Shown piece by piece: positions 6,065 through 12,355 of a stretch of DNA of 22,533 bases. The translations under genes and the position numbers were made by a program. A model generated the notes under the pieces. It worked only from the letters and a program-made list of their open reading frames with translations. It searched no databases and was not told the DNA's origin. The first letter of the stretch is position 1; each line of letters opens with the position of its first letter. This stretch comes from Verrucomicrobia bacterium UBA6015 (GTDB lineage: Bacteria > Verrucomicrobiota > Kiritimatiellia > UBA8416): positions 1 through 22,533 of the forward strand of contig DIZZ01000058.1 in NCBI GenBank assembly GCA_002428045.1. Reading direction: 5' to 3'.

Positions 6065-8117
6065 CCCGGCAGGCTCTGCCGGTGGTCCTGATTTTTCTGT
6101 GCTTAACTATCAGCCGCTTGGTCAATTCGTGCTGGACGAGGGCTTTCGTGTTGTTTTCTGGAATCGGTGCCTGGAAAACTGGTCGGGGCGTAAATCCGCC
6201 ACCCATATTGGGTTATCCATCTTTCAGATTTTTCCAAACCTGGACCGTCCGGTCATCCGGAAACGGCTTGCGGACCTGTTCCTTCGTGGTGCGCCGCTCG
6301 TGCTGTCGCCCCAACTGCACGGCGATCTTTATGCGATAAAGCGTCCGGATGGTTCGTCGCGAGTCCAGTACACGGTCGTGTCGGCCATTCCGCACACGCC
6401 AACGTCGTATCTGGCGATCTTTACCTTGGAGGATGTCAGCGATATGACCTATGCGCTGCAAACGGTGTTGTGCGCAAGGAAAGAGGCAGATATATTGAAC
6501 CGGGAGCTGGAGGCCGCGATCCGCCGTGCCAATGAGATGGCGGTGGAAGCCCAGATCGCCAGCCATGCGAAGAGCGAATTCCTGGCCAACATGAGTCATG
6601 AAATCCGTACCCCCATGAACGGGGTGATCGGCATGACCCATTTGTTGTTGAATACCGATCTGAATGATGAACAGCGGTCGTTTGCAGAAACCGTAAGGTC
6701 CAGCGGAGAATCCCTGCTTCAATTGATCAACGATATCCTGGACTTTTCAAAAGTCGAGGCAGGCAAGGTTGAGCTCGAGAAAGTTGACTACGATCTGGCA
6801 AAATTGTTGCATGAACTGACGGTCGTGATGAAACATCAGGCGGATGCCAAGGGGCTGGTTCTGGAATGTTCGGTCAATCCCGATGTCCCAGCGCATCTGC
6901 ATGGGGATCCCGCCCGCCTTCGTCAAGTGTTGACGAACCTTGTCGGCAATGCTATCAAGTTCACCGAAAAGGGCAGCGTGAGGGTACGGGTGGAAAGGGG
7001 CGAGGGACAAGCCCAGAATATCCTGCTTCGGTTCTCGGTTGTGGATACGGGAATCGGCATTGCGGCCGACAAACAGGACCGCCTGTTCCAGCAGTTCAGC
7101 CAGGTGGATGCCTCGACGACGCGCAAATACGGTGGCACTGGCCTGGGGTTGGCAATCTCTAAAAAACTGATTGCGCTGATGGGTGGCGAGATCGGGGTCA
7201 ACAGTGTCGTTGGGAAAGGGTCGGAATTCTGGTTCACGTTATCGTTGCCGATGTCACAGACGCCCGGCGGCACGGGAGTCGCTGAATTTGAGCAACCTAC
7301 ACGGGTGGATTATGCGGGGTACGGCGTTCGTGTTCTCCTGGCGGAAGACAGCTTGACCAATCAACAGGTCGCCTGCGGTATGCTCAGCAAATTCGGCATC
7401 ACCCCCGATGTTGTTTCCAATGGGCTGGAGGCGGTGCGGGCGGTTGCCGCCAAGCCTTACGACCTGGTATTCATGGATATACAGATGCCGGAAATGGATG
7501 GGGTGGAAGCGACGCAGGAAATCAGGAGAAGAGCTACAGGCTGCAGACTGCAGGCTGCAGGCAGGGAACGGGGGCGGTTGCCGATTATTGCCATGACGGC
7601 GCACGCCATGCAGGGGGATCGTGAAAAGTACCTGGCGGCGGGCATGGATGATTATCTTTCCAAACCGATCAATCCCCGGTTGCTGGGTGCCGTGCTAGCC
7701 AATTGGCTAGGCGGTGGAGGGGAGGGATCACAGGCTACAGACCTCAGTCCACAGTCTGTCGTCCGCCGTTTGCCGTGTGATCTTCCCATCTGGGATCGCG
7801 GTGCTGTGCTGACGCGGATGAGCGGCGATGAAGAGCTGGTCGGTATTGTGATCAAGGCATTCCTACAGGAAGCTCCACTGCAGGTGGATGAGTTGCTCCG
7901 CTGCATGAACCTCGGGGATATGCATCGCGTCGAACGTGCCGCGCATACCCTCAAGGGGTGTGCGGCCAGTGTCGGTGGTGAACGGTTGCGCGAGATTGCT
8001 GTCACGGTGGAAAAGATAGCGAAGAGAAATGACGTCGACCACATAAAGCCGTTCGTCAACCAGGTTATGGACGCCTTTGTGGAGCTGAAAAATAGATTGG
8101 CAAATGAAAGCGAATAA
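6039..8117 (+). CDS. PAS hybrid histidine kinase with receiver and Hpt domains
   Basis: 692 residues, TTG start preceded by AGGAGAGG and lying inside the end of the CheC gene. Domain order: PAS-like sensor about 18-140 ('YQPLGQFVLDEGFRVVFWNRCLENW'), a short coiled coil 145-180, DHp with H187 ('NMSHEIRTPMNG'), HATPase about 290-405 with N-box 'NLVGNAIKFTEKG', 'DTGIGI' and 'GGTGLGLAIS', receiver about 430-550 with predicted D480 ('FMDIQMPEMDG') and 'SKPI', and a C-terminal Hpt with H636 ('AAHTLKGCAASVGG'). No membrane segment or signal peptide is seen, so it is a cytoplasmic four-step phosphorelay (H187-D480-H636-external receiver). The receivers at 5085 and 8121 are the obvious final partners. 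Oddities: the receiver has an extra loop near residues 498-509, and the receiver-Hpt linker carries a related repeat. Confidence 0.95.
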   Translation: MSDISNQCSPAGSAGGPDFSVLNYQPLGQFVLDEGFRVVFWNRCLENWSGRKSATHIGLSIFQIFPNLDRPVIRKRLADLFLRGAPLVLSPQLHGDLYAIKRPDGSSRVQYTVVSAIPHTPTSYLAIFTLEDVSDMTYALQTVLCARKEADILNRELEAAIRRANEMAVEAQIASHAKSEFLANMSHEIRTPMNGVIGMTHLLLNTDLNDEQRSFAETVRSSGESLLQLINDILDFSKVEAGKVELEKVDYDLAKLLHELTVVMKHQADAKGLVLECSVNPDVPAHLHGDPARLRQVLTNLVGNAIKFTEKGSVRVRVERGEGQAQNILLRFSVVDTGIGIAADKQDRLFQQFSQVDASTTRKYGGTGLGLAISKKLIALMGGEIGVNSVVGKGSEFWFTLSLPMSQTPGGTGVAEFEQPTRVDYAGYGVRVLLAEDSLTNQQVACGMLSKFGITPDVVSNGLEAVRAVAAKPYDLVFMDIQMPEMDGVEATQEIRRRATGCRLQAAGRERGRLPIIAMTAHAMQGDREKYLAAGMDDYLSKPINPRLLGAVLANWLGGGGEGSQATDLSPQSVVRRLPCDLPIWDRGAVLTRMSGDEELVGIVIKAFLQEAPLQVDELLRCMNLGDMHRVERAAHTLKGCAASVGGERLREIAVTVEKIAKRNDVDHIKPFVNQVMDAFVELKNRLANESE
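6066..6082 (+). repeat. Short perfect inverted repeat at the CheC/kinase overlap
   Basis: CCGGCAG (6066-6072) and CTGCCGG (6076-6082) are 7-bp arms with a 3-nt loop, starting 2 nt after the CheC stop and encoding the small-residue stretch 'PAGSAGG' near the kinase N-terminus. The hairpin lies just downstream of the TTG start and could affect translation of the kinase, but it may be chance. Confidence 0.35.
7533..7564 (+). repeat. CAGGCTGCAG-type repeat inside the kinase receiver domain
   Basis: The stretch is built of near copies of CAGGCTGCAG and CAGACTGCAG, much more repetitive than the flanking coding sequence. It keeps the frame and encodes 'ATGCRLQAAGR', an extra surface loop between helix 3 and strand 4 of the receiver ('EIRRR' ... 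'RLPIIAMTA'), where most receivers have only a few residues. It looks like an intergenic-type repeat lodged in a permissive loop. Confidence 0.55.
7729..7758 (+). repeat. Second CAGGCTACAG-type repeat in the receiver-Hpt linker
   Basis: CACAGGCTACAGACCTCAG and the following CCACAGTCTG resemble the 7533-7564 repeat (shared CAGGCT(A/G)CAGAC). They encode a low-complexity linker ('SQATDLSPQS') between the receiver and Hpt domains of the same kinase. The linker position makes the insertion tolerable. Confidence 0.45.
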
Positions 8118-8120
8118 TCG

Positions 8121-8714
8121 ATGCGCATATTGATCGCCGATGATGATGGGGCCTCACGATGTGTGCTGCAGGCTGTGCTGGAGAAAGAAGGTCATGAAGT
8201 GGTTGCCCTGAATAATGGGACGTCCGCCCTTGAGGCGCTGCAAGCGTGGGACACGCCGCCGTTGGCCATTCTTGACTGGATGATGCCCGGGATGGACGGC
8301 GTGGATATCCTGCAGGAAATACGGAAAACAAATGCTGGGCGTCACTTATACATGATCATGCTGACCTCGAAACAGGACAAAGCGGATACCGTGGAGGCGC
8401 TGAAGTCCGGGGCCAATGATTATATTTCCAAGCCGTTTGATCGGGGTGAGCTGCTTGCAAGGGTAAATGTTGGGTGCCGTATCATTGGGCTGCAATCGGC
8501 GCTATCGGACAAGATCACAGAACTGGCCAATGCACTGGAGCAGATCAAGTCGTTGCGCGGAATCATTCCGATCTGCGCCTGGTGCAAAAAGATCCGCGAC
8601 GATGCCGGGTACTGGCAACAGGTGGAAACCTATCTCGGGCAACATAGCGAGGCGGTTTTCTCGCATGGGATGTGCCCGGATTGCCATGCTAAAATACTGA
8701 AGGAAGGGCACTGA
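8121..8714 (+). CDS. Response regulator with four-cysteine (zinc-ribbon-like) tail
   Basis: 197 residues. Receiver 1-120 with D7-D9 ('IADDDG'), predicted phospho-acceptor D52 ('AILDWMMPGMDG'), T82 ('MLTSK') and K104 ('ISKPFD'). A short coiled coil ('ALSDKITELANALEQIKSLRG', about 126-147) leads to a C-terminal module with C152-x2-C155 ('PICAWCKKIRDDAGYW') and C185-x2-C188 ('CPDCHAKIL'). This 'CxxCxKIRDDxGYW...SHGxCPDC' tail is a known recurring end of bacterial receiver and PAS proteins; metal binding is likely, output unknown. The ATG lies 3 nt after the hybrid-kinase stop, so the genes are almost certainly co-translated and this is a strong candidate for the final phospho-receiver. No DNA-binding domain is present, so its output is probably protein contact. 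Confidence 0.92.
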   Translation: MRILIADDDGASRCVLQAVLEKEGHEVVALNNGTSALEALQAWDTPPLAILDWMMPGMDGVDILQEIRKTNAGRHLYMIMLTSKQDKADTVEALKSGANDYISKPFDRGELLARVNVGCRIIGLQSALSDKITELANALEQIKSLRGIIPICAWCKKIRDDAGYWQQVETYLGQHSEAVFSHGMCPDCHAKILKEGH

Positions 8715-8736
8715 TTTTACTTGCAAGCCTGGTCTT

Positions 8737-8765
8737 TGTTGTCCAGCATTGCGAGCGTTGTAATC
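8737..8765 (+). promoter_or_regulatory. Possible promoter before the Gfo/Idh/MocA gene
   Basis: TTGTTG (8737-8742) and TGTAAT (8760-8765) are 17 nt apart. The -10 is good (5 of 6) but the -35 is only fair. It lies in the 73-nt gap between the signalling operon and the dehydrogenase gene, which has no obvious terminator, so readthrough from upstream is also possible. Confidence 0.35.
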
Positions 8766-8787
8766 AAACCGGTAAACGAGGAGTATG

Positions 8788-9825
8788 ATGGCTAAATTCA
8801 AGCAGGCGGCGGATATCAAAGTGGGTGTGGTCGGCTATGGCGGAGCCTTCAACATGGGACGCCACCATCTTAACGAGATGAAGCAGGCGGGGATGACCCC
8901 CGTAGCGGTATGCGAGATTGATCCGGTCCGCCTAGCGGCCGCCACAGCGGATTTCCCAGGCATTGAAACCTATCCGGGCGTGAATGAGATGCTGGCCGCC
9001 TCAAAGGCCAATCTCGTGACCATCATCACCCCCCACAACACCCATGCGGATATCGCGCTACGCTGCCTGAATGCTGGCAAGAGCGTGGTGTGCGAGAAAC
9101 CATTGGCCATTACCACCGAGGAATGTGACGCGATGATGGCGGCGGCAAAGGCCAACAAATGCGTCATCTCCACCTACCACAACCGGCATTGGGACGGGTG
9201 TATCCTCAAGGCACTTGAGGTGATCGGCAGTGGCGCGATCGGCGAAGTATTCCGCATTGATGCACGAATGGGCGGCTTTGGGAAACCGGGCGACTGGTGG
9301 CGCAGCAGCAAGTCCATCTCCGGTGGCATCCTCTATGATTGGGGGGTACATTTGCTGGAGTATGGCCTGCAGATCTTCAAGGGGGAGAAGATCGAAGAGG
9401 TTACTGGCGTGTCGCAGACCGGCTACTGGGCACCGCAGACGGCTTGGAAGAAGGACACCAACGAGGACGAGGCGATGGCGCTGGTCCGTTTCAAGAGCGG
9501 TAAATACCTCAGCTTGTGCATTTCCAACCTCAATGCGTTTCCCTCGGGCAAGATGCTTGAAATCCGCGGAACTCTGGGCGGGTATGCATTCGATGGGCGT
9601 ACCTGGGAGCTGACCACCTTCAAGGCTCCCGGCGAGAAAGTTGTCGTCAGCGGCAACAATCCGCCCTCGGAAGGGCACAAGCTCTATCAGAATATTGCCG
9701 ATCATCTGGTCAAGGGCGAGAAGCTGATCATCACGGGCGAATGGGCCCGTCGTCCGATCCATATCCTGGACCTGGCTGATCAGAGTGTCAGGAAGCGGTG
9801 TGCATTGAAGGCAAGTTATACCTGA
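8788..9825 (+). CDS. Gfo/Idh/MocA-family NAD(P)-dependent oxidoreductase
   Basis: 345 residues. The family oxidises or reduces a sugar, inositol or related polyol hydroxyl with NAD(P). A Rossmann fold opens the protein ('VGVVGYGGAFNMGRHH', residues 12-27), the catalytic lysine is K104 in 'VCEKPLAIT', and the second-domain motif 'GGILYDWGVHLLE' supplies D184 and H188. ATG 8788 is preferred over the adjacent ATG 8785 because GAGGAG (8778-8783) is then 4 nt away. Length is normal and nothing is broken. It lies 12 nt upstream of a PdxA-family gene and probably shares its transcript, suggesting two oxidation steps on one sugar-derived substrate. The substrate cannot be read from sequence. Confidence 0.92.
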   Translation: MAKFKQAADIKVGVVGYGGAFNMGRHHLNEMKQAGMTPVAVCEIDPVRLAAATADFPGIETYPGVNEMLAASKANLVTIITPHNTHADIALRCLNAGKSVVCEKPLAITTEECDAMMAAAKANKCVISTYHNRHWDGCILKALEVIGSGAIGEVFRIDARMGGFGKPGDWWRSSKSISGGILYDWGVHLLEYGLQIFKGEKIEEVTGVSQTGYWAPQTAWKKDTNEDEAMALVRFKSGKYLSLCISNLNAFPSGKMLEIRGTLGGYAFDGRTWELTTFKAPGEKVVVSGNNPPSEGHKLYQNIADHLVKGEKLIITGEWARRPIHILDLADQSVRKRCALKASYT

Positions 9826-9837
9826 TCTACGTGCCGT

Positions 9838-10848
9838 ATGGCTGTAATTAAGTCCATTGGAATCACCATGGGCGATGCGGCTGGCATCGGGCCGGAGCTT
9901 TGCCTGCGCGTAATGGCGTCCCCGGCGGTCACGACGGCCTGTCGTCCCGTGGTGTTCGGGAATACGGCGTTATTGCGGCGGGTGGCCGCTGTATGCGGGG
10001 TGCCGCTGGAGGCCACCTGCATCACCGCGGCACAGTTCGCCGCGACCGGTCTCCCGCCGGGGGGATCGTCCGTTGTGGTGGATGTCGACGGCTTGGATGC
10101 GGATGCCGTACAGCCGGGACGGGTACAGGCAGCCTGCGGGGCGGCGGCGGCGCGCTATGTCGAGTTGGCCGTGCGGGCGGCCCAGTCGGGCACGGTGCAG
10201 GCTATTGTCACTGCCCCGTTGCACAAGGAGGCCCTGCAACGGGCTGACGTTCCGTACGCGGGACACACCGAGATGCTGGCGGCACTGACAGGAACATCGA
10301 CCTATTGCATGATGATGGCCTCGGCGGAGATCAACGTCTGCTTGGCGACCACCCATATCGCCCTTGCCGAGGTTCCCGCCCGGTTGACGCCCTCGCGCGT
10401 GTTGGAGGTAATCCGGCTGGCGGATGATGCCATGCGCCGCATGGGCGTCGGGCAGCCGCGCCTAACCGTCTGCGGCCTGAACCCGCATGCTGGCGAGCAC
10501 GGATTGTTTGGTGATGAGGAAGCCCGGATCATCCAGCCAGCCGTCGATAAGGCACGGGCGCTAGGGTTTCGAGTGAGTGATCCGTTGCCGCCGGATACGG
10601 CCTTTATTCCCGCCCAGCGGAGGCAAACGGATGCCTACGTGGTCATGTATCATGATCAGGGGCTGATTCCCTTCAAGATGCTGGCGTTCGAGACCGGGGT
10701 CAACGTGACTCTCGGCCTGCCCGTGGTGCGCACCTCGGTCGATCACGGCACCGCCTTCGACATCGCCTGGAAGGGACAGGCTTCAGCGGCGAGCATGACC
10801 CAGGCCATACAGACCGCCCTGCATCTCGCCCCGGGATGCGGTGTTTGA
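9838..10848 (+). CDS. pdxA: PdxA-family 4-phospho-hydroxyacid dehydrogenase
   Basis: 336 residues, full length for PdxA. PdxA oxidises 4-phosphohydroxy-L-threonine with NAD in pyridoxal phosphate synthesis; PdxA2-type relatives act on 4-phospho-erythronate or -threonate in sugar-acid breakdown. Visible motifs: N-terminal 'GITMGDAAGIGPEL', 'GHTEML' (H143) and the three metal histidines H173 ('TTHIAL'), H217 ('NPHAGE') and H272 ('YHDQG'), plus the final 'RTSVDHGTAFDIA'. Its partner upstream is a sugar-type dehydrogenase. No DUF1537 kinase (the usual partner of PdxA2) and no other PLP gene is in the window, so I cannot choose between the roles. The gene ends only 9 nt from the stop of the convergent EIIA gene, with no room for a separate terminator. 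Confidence 0.9.
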   Translation: MAVIKSIGITMGDAAGIGPELCLRVMASPAVTTACRPVVFGNTALLRRVAAVCGVPLEATCITAAQFAATGLPPGGSSVVVDVDGLDADAVQPGRVQAACGAAAARYVELAVRAAQSGTVQAIVTAPLHKEALQRADVPYAGHTEMLAALTGTSTYCMMMASAEINVCLATTHIALAEVPARLTPSRVLEVIRLADDAMRRMGVGQPRLTVCGLNPHAGEHGLFGDEEARIIQPAVDKARALGFRVSDPLPPDTAFIPAQRRQTDAYVVMYHDQGLIPFKMLAFETGVNVTLGLPVVRTSVDHGTAFDIAWKGQASAASMTQAIQTALHLAPGCGV

Positions 10849-10857
10849 CGGCAGGCT

Positions 10858-11331
10858 CTACCCGCCGTCCTTCAGCGCCGCCAGCAAGGCGTGCTTGTCC
10901 GCCGCCTCGATCACGGCATGCCGCACGGCGGGGCGCCCCAGCAGCTTTCCGATCGCCGCCAGGAACCGCAGGTGCGGCCCCACGGTTGTCGGTGGGGAAA
11001 GGGTCATCACAAAGATCCGGCTGGGTTCCCCGTCGAGCGCTTCAAAGTCAATCCCCTCCCGTGCCACACCGATCGCGCTGACCAGGGCTGGGACGCAGGC
11101 AGGCTTGCCGTGGGGCAGTGCAATCCCGAACTGCATGCCCGTGGACATCTGTTCCTCGCGGGACAGGACCGCAGCGATCGCTTCGTCACGATCGCTCAAA
11201 AGGCCGTCGCCTACGAGTGCATCGATCAGTTCGCCGATCACCTCCAGCTTGGTGCGTCCTTGCAGTTGTGGACAAAAGCTGCAGCGGGCAAGGCTTTCCG
11301 CCACTGTCAATTCATGATCCGGGGCATTCAT
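10858..11331 (-). CDS. PTS EIIA domain protein, fructose/nitrogen (PtsN) type
   Basis: 157 residues making up one EIIA domain of the Fru/Mtl/Ntr family. The phospho-accepting histidine is H74 in 'FGIALPHGKPACVPA', and the flanking helices ('LLSDRDEAIAAVLSREEQMSTGM') and the later 'PHLRFLAAIGKLL' fit the fold. No EIIB or EIIC membrane part lies nearby, so it may be regulatory, as PtsN is, and not part of a complete transporter. It starts 9 nt after the stop of the yhcH-like gene and is the last gene of a three-gene minus-strand operon. The N-terminus 'ESLARCSFCPQLQG' has two cysteines, unusual for the family but probably unimportant. Confidence 0.9.
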   Translation of the reverse strand: MNAPDHELTVAESLARCSFCPQLQGRTKLEVIGELIDALVGDGLLSDRDEAIAAVLSREEQMSTGMQFGIALPHGKPACVPALVSAIGVAREGIDFEALDGEPSRIFVMTLSPPTTVGPHLRFLAAIGKLLGRPAVRHAVIEAADKHALLAALKDGG

Positions 11332-11340
11332 CCATGCGCC

Positions 11341-11799
11341 TCAGCAAAGAATCTTCATGCATACCTTGCGCACGGGACCGGAGGTCTCGTCGAGCATCAC
11401 GCCCGGACGATGCAGCTCGCCCGGTTGGTACACCACGAACCAGCCTGGCAGCAGATGAACCGCTGTGAAGGCGGCCAGCGGTTTGAAAAAGGCCACATCC
11501 TTGGTTGCATCATATGCCACCATGTCCTCGGGATTAGCCGCTGGCGAATAGTCCTGCCGTTCCGCGCCAGCCAGCATCACCTGCACATCGCCATAACGAC
11601 GGTGCGACTCGAAACGCCGCTCGCTGACCGCCCGGGGAATATAGGATTCCACGTTGGCCTTCAGGCGGTCCCCGTCAATCAAATGCACACCATCCGATAA
11701 TGCCGCCGCCTCCTCGCGGGCGAAGTTCACCGCCCGGGCATACGGACTATTTGTTGGAAAATACAGACCTACCCGCTCAAATCGATCCAGGATCATCAT
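11341..11799 (-). CDS. YhcH/YjgK/YiaL-family sugar-metabolism protein
   Basis: 152 residues, normal size for the DUF386 family (EbgC, YhcH, YiaL), small cupin-like proteins in sugar and sialic-acid operons; some have been proposed to act as anomerases or isomerases. Diagnostic motifs are 'FESHRRYGDVQVML' (63-76) and 'FVVYQPGELHRPG' (121-133), where H66, E128 and H130 are candidate metal ligands, and the closing 'VRKVCMKI'. Two ATG codons lie side by side; GTGAGGT precedes both, so the second (11796) may be the true start. It sits between a small membrane protein and a PTS EIIA, 9 nt from each. This suggests a role in taking up or modifying a sugar under PTS control. Confidence 0.88.
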   Translation of the reverse strand: MMILDRFERVGLYFPTNSPYARAVNFAREEAAALSDGVHLIDGDRLKANVESYIPRAVSERRFESHRRYGDVQVMLAGAERQDYSPAANPEDMVAYDATKDVAFFKPLAAFTAVHLLPGWFVVYQPGELHRPGVMLDETSGPVRKVCMKILC

Positions 11800-11808
11800 T
11801 ACCTCACA

Positions 11809-12084
11809 CTAAAATTCGCCCCACCAGAACATCACGCCAGCCGCCAGCAAAAGGCAAAGCAGCCCGACGATCATCCATGCCCGATGCATCATGGATTTCT
11901 CCTCGATCCCATGACGGACACTCAGGCGCCCGCCTCCAAGCTCGAAGCTGAACAGGAAGCAGAAGCATCCCCACCCCGCCACCAACGTCAGATAAAGTGT
12001 CGGCACCATCAAAAAACGGCACAAGGAATAAAAGGCCACCGTGCCGGCCGCACATCCCAACAGCTTGAATATCCTGATCAACAC
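11809..12084 (-). CDS. Small membrane protein, three predicted membrane segments
   Basis: About 91 residues from GTG 12084, preceded by AGGGAGG at 8 nt. A longer frame to 12165 exists, but its first 27 residues have no ribosome site. Hydrophobic segments lie at about 5-20 ('IFKLLGCAAGTVAFY'), 24-44 ('FLMVPTLYLTLVAGWGCFCFLF') and 71-87 ('MIVGLLCLLLAAGVMFW'), with a charged stretch 'RLSVRHGIEEKSMMHR' between the last two. The overlapping minus frame (11804-12154) lacks this regular pattern and is rejected. It is the first gene of the operon with yhcH and EIIA. I do not recognise the family. It could be a membrane anchor or a transporter accessory; it is too small to be a usual EIIC. Confidence 0.6.
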   Translation of the reverse strand: MLIRIFKLLGCAAGTVAFYSLCRFLMVPTLYLTLVAGWGCFCFLFSFELGGGRLSVRHGIEEKSMMHRAWMIVGLLCLLLAAGVMFWWGEF

Positions 12085-12122
12085 AATCCATGCCTCCCTG
12101 TTTCGGCTTAAGAAACAGGAAA

Positions 12123-12151
12123 AGCATAACGCAAAACGGTAGCATTGCCAG
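12123..12151 (-). promoter_or_regulatory. Possible promoter of the membrane protein-yhcH-EIIA operon
   Basis: Read on the minus strand, CTGGCA (12151-12146) and TATGCT (12128-12123) are 17 nt apart, each 4 of 6 to consensus. This gives a leader of about 30 nt before the GTG at 12084. It is consistent with position but not strong. Confidence 0.35.
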
Positions 12152-12176
12152 CATGAAATGAGCAAGGATCCGTGGC

Positions 12177-12190
12177 TAAATCGCGATTTA
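12177..12190. promoter_or_regulatory. Perfect 14-bp palindrome in the divergent spacer
   Basis: TAAATCGCGATTTA is a perfect 14-bp palindrome about 26 bp upstream of the minus-strand -35 candidate and about 100 bp upstream of the plus-strand one. It lies between the divergent EIIA operon and ilvD, so one bound regulator could control either. It is flanked by GGATCCG (12167) and CGGATCC (12212), a second, wider dyad. Confidence 0.5.
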
Positions 12191-12288
12191 TCTCCCCTCC
12201 GCCGCGATCAAGGTCCCGGATCCTCATTTTGCGTGGGAAACCGTACCCTCATTTGGGTGGCTGAAAACCCCTTGCTATTTTTTACTAT

Positions 12289-12317
12289 TTGTGAAAAATA
12301 GAAAGTCACGTGATACT
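12289..12317 (+). promoter_or_regulatory. Probable ilvD promoter with TCACGTGA palindrome
   Basis: TTGTGA (12289-12294) and GATACT (12312-12317) are 17 nt apart. The perfect palindrome TCACGTGA (12306-12313), centred on CG, lies between them and overlaps the -10, where a repressor would block polymerase. A/T-rich arms CTATTTTT (12275-12282) and AAAAATAG (12294-12301) form a further dyad across the -35. Confidence 0.45.
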
Positions 12318-12355
12318 GTTAGATACTTAATTGAATCATTGCAAAGGGGGGAGCG

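Noticed and set aside
9058..9762. 234-residue minus-strand ORF opposite the Gfo/Idh/MocA gene
   Set aside because: It is the antisense shadow of a gene with all catalytic motifs; no family features are visible and the codon pattern follows the plus strand.
10891..11700. 269-residue plus-strand ORF across the EIIA and yhcH genes
   Set aside because: It runs antisense through two genes with diagnostic family motifs and has no recognisable domain or good ribosome site.
11804..12154. Minus-strand 116-residue ORF overlapping the small membrane protein
   Set aside because: Its ATG lies in a poor context and the sequence lacks regular hydrophobic segments. The alternative frame from 12084 has a proper ribosome site and three clear membrane segments.
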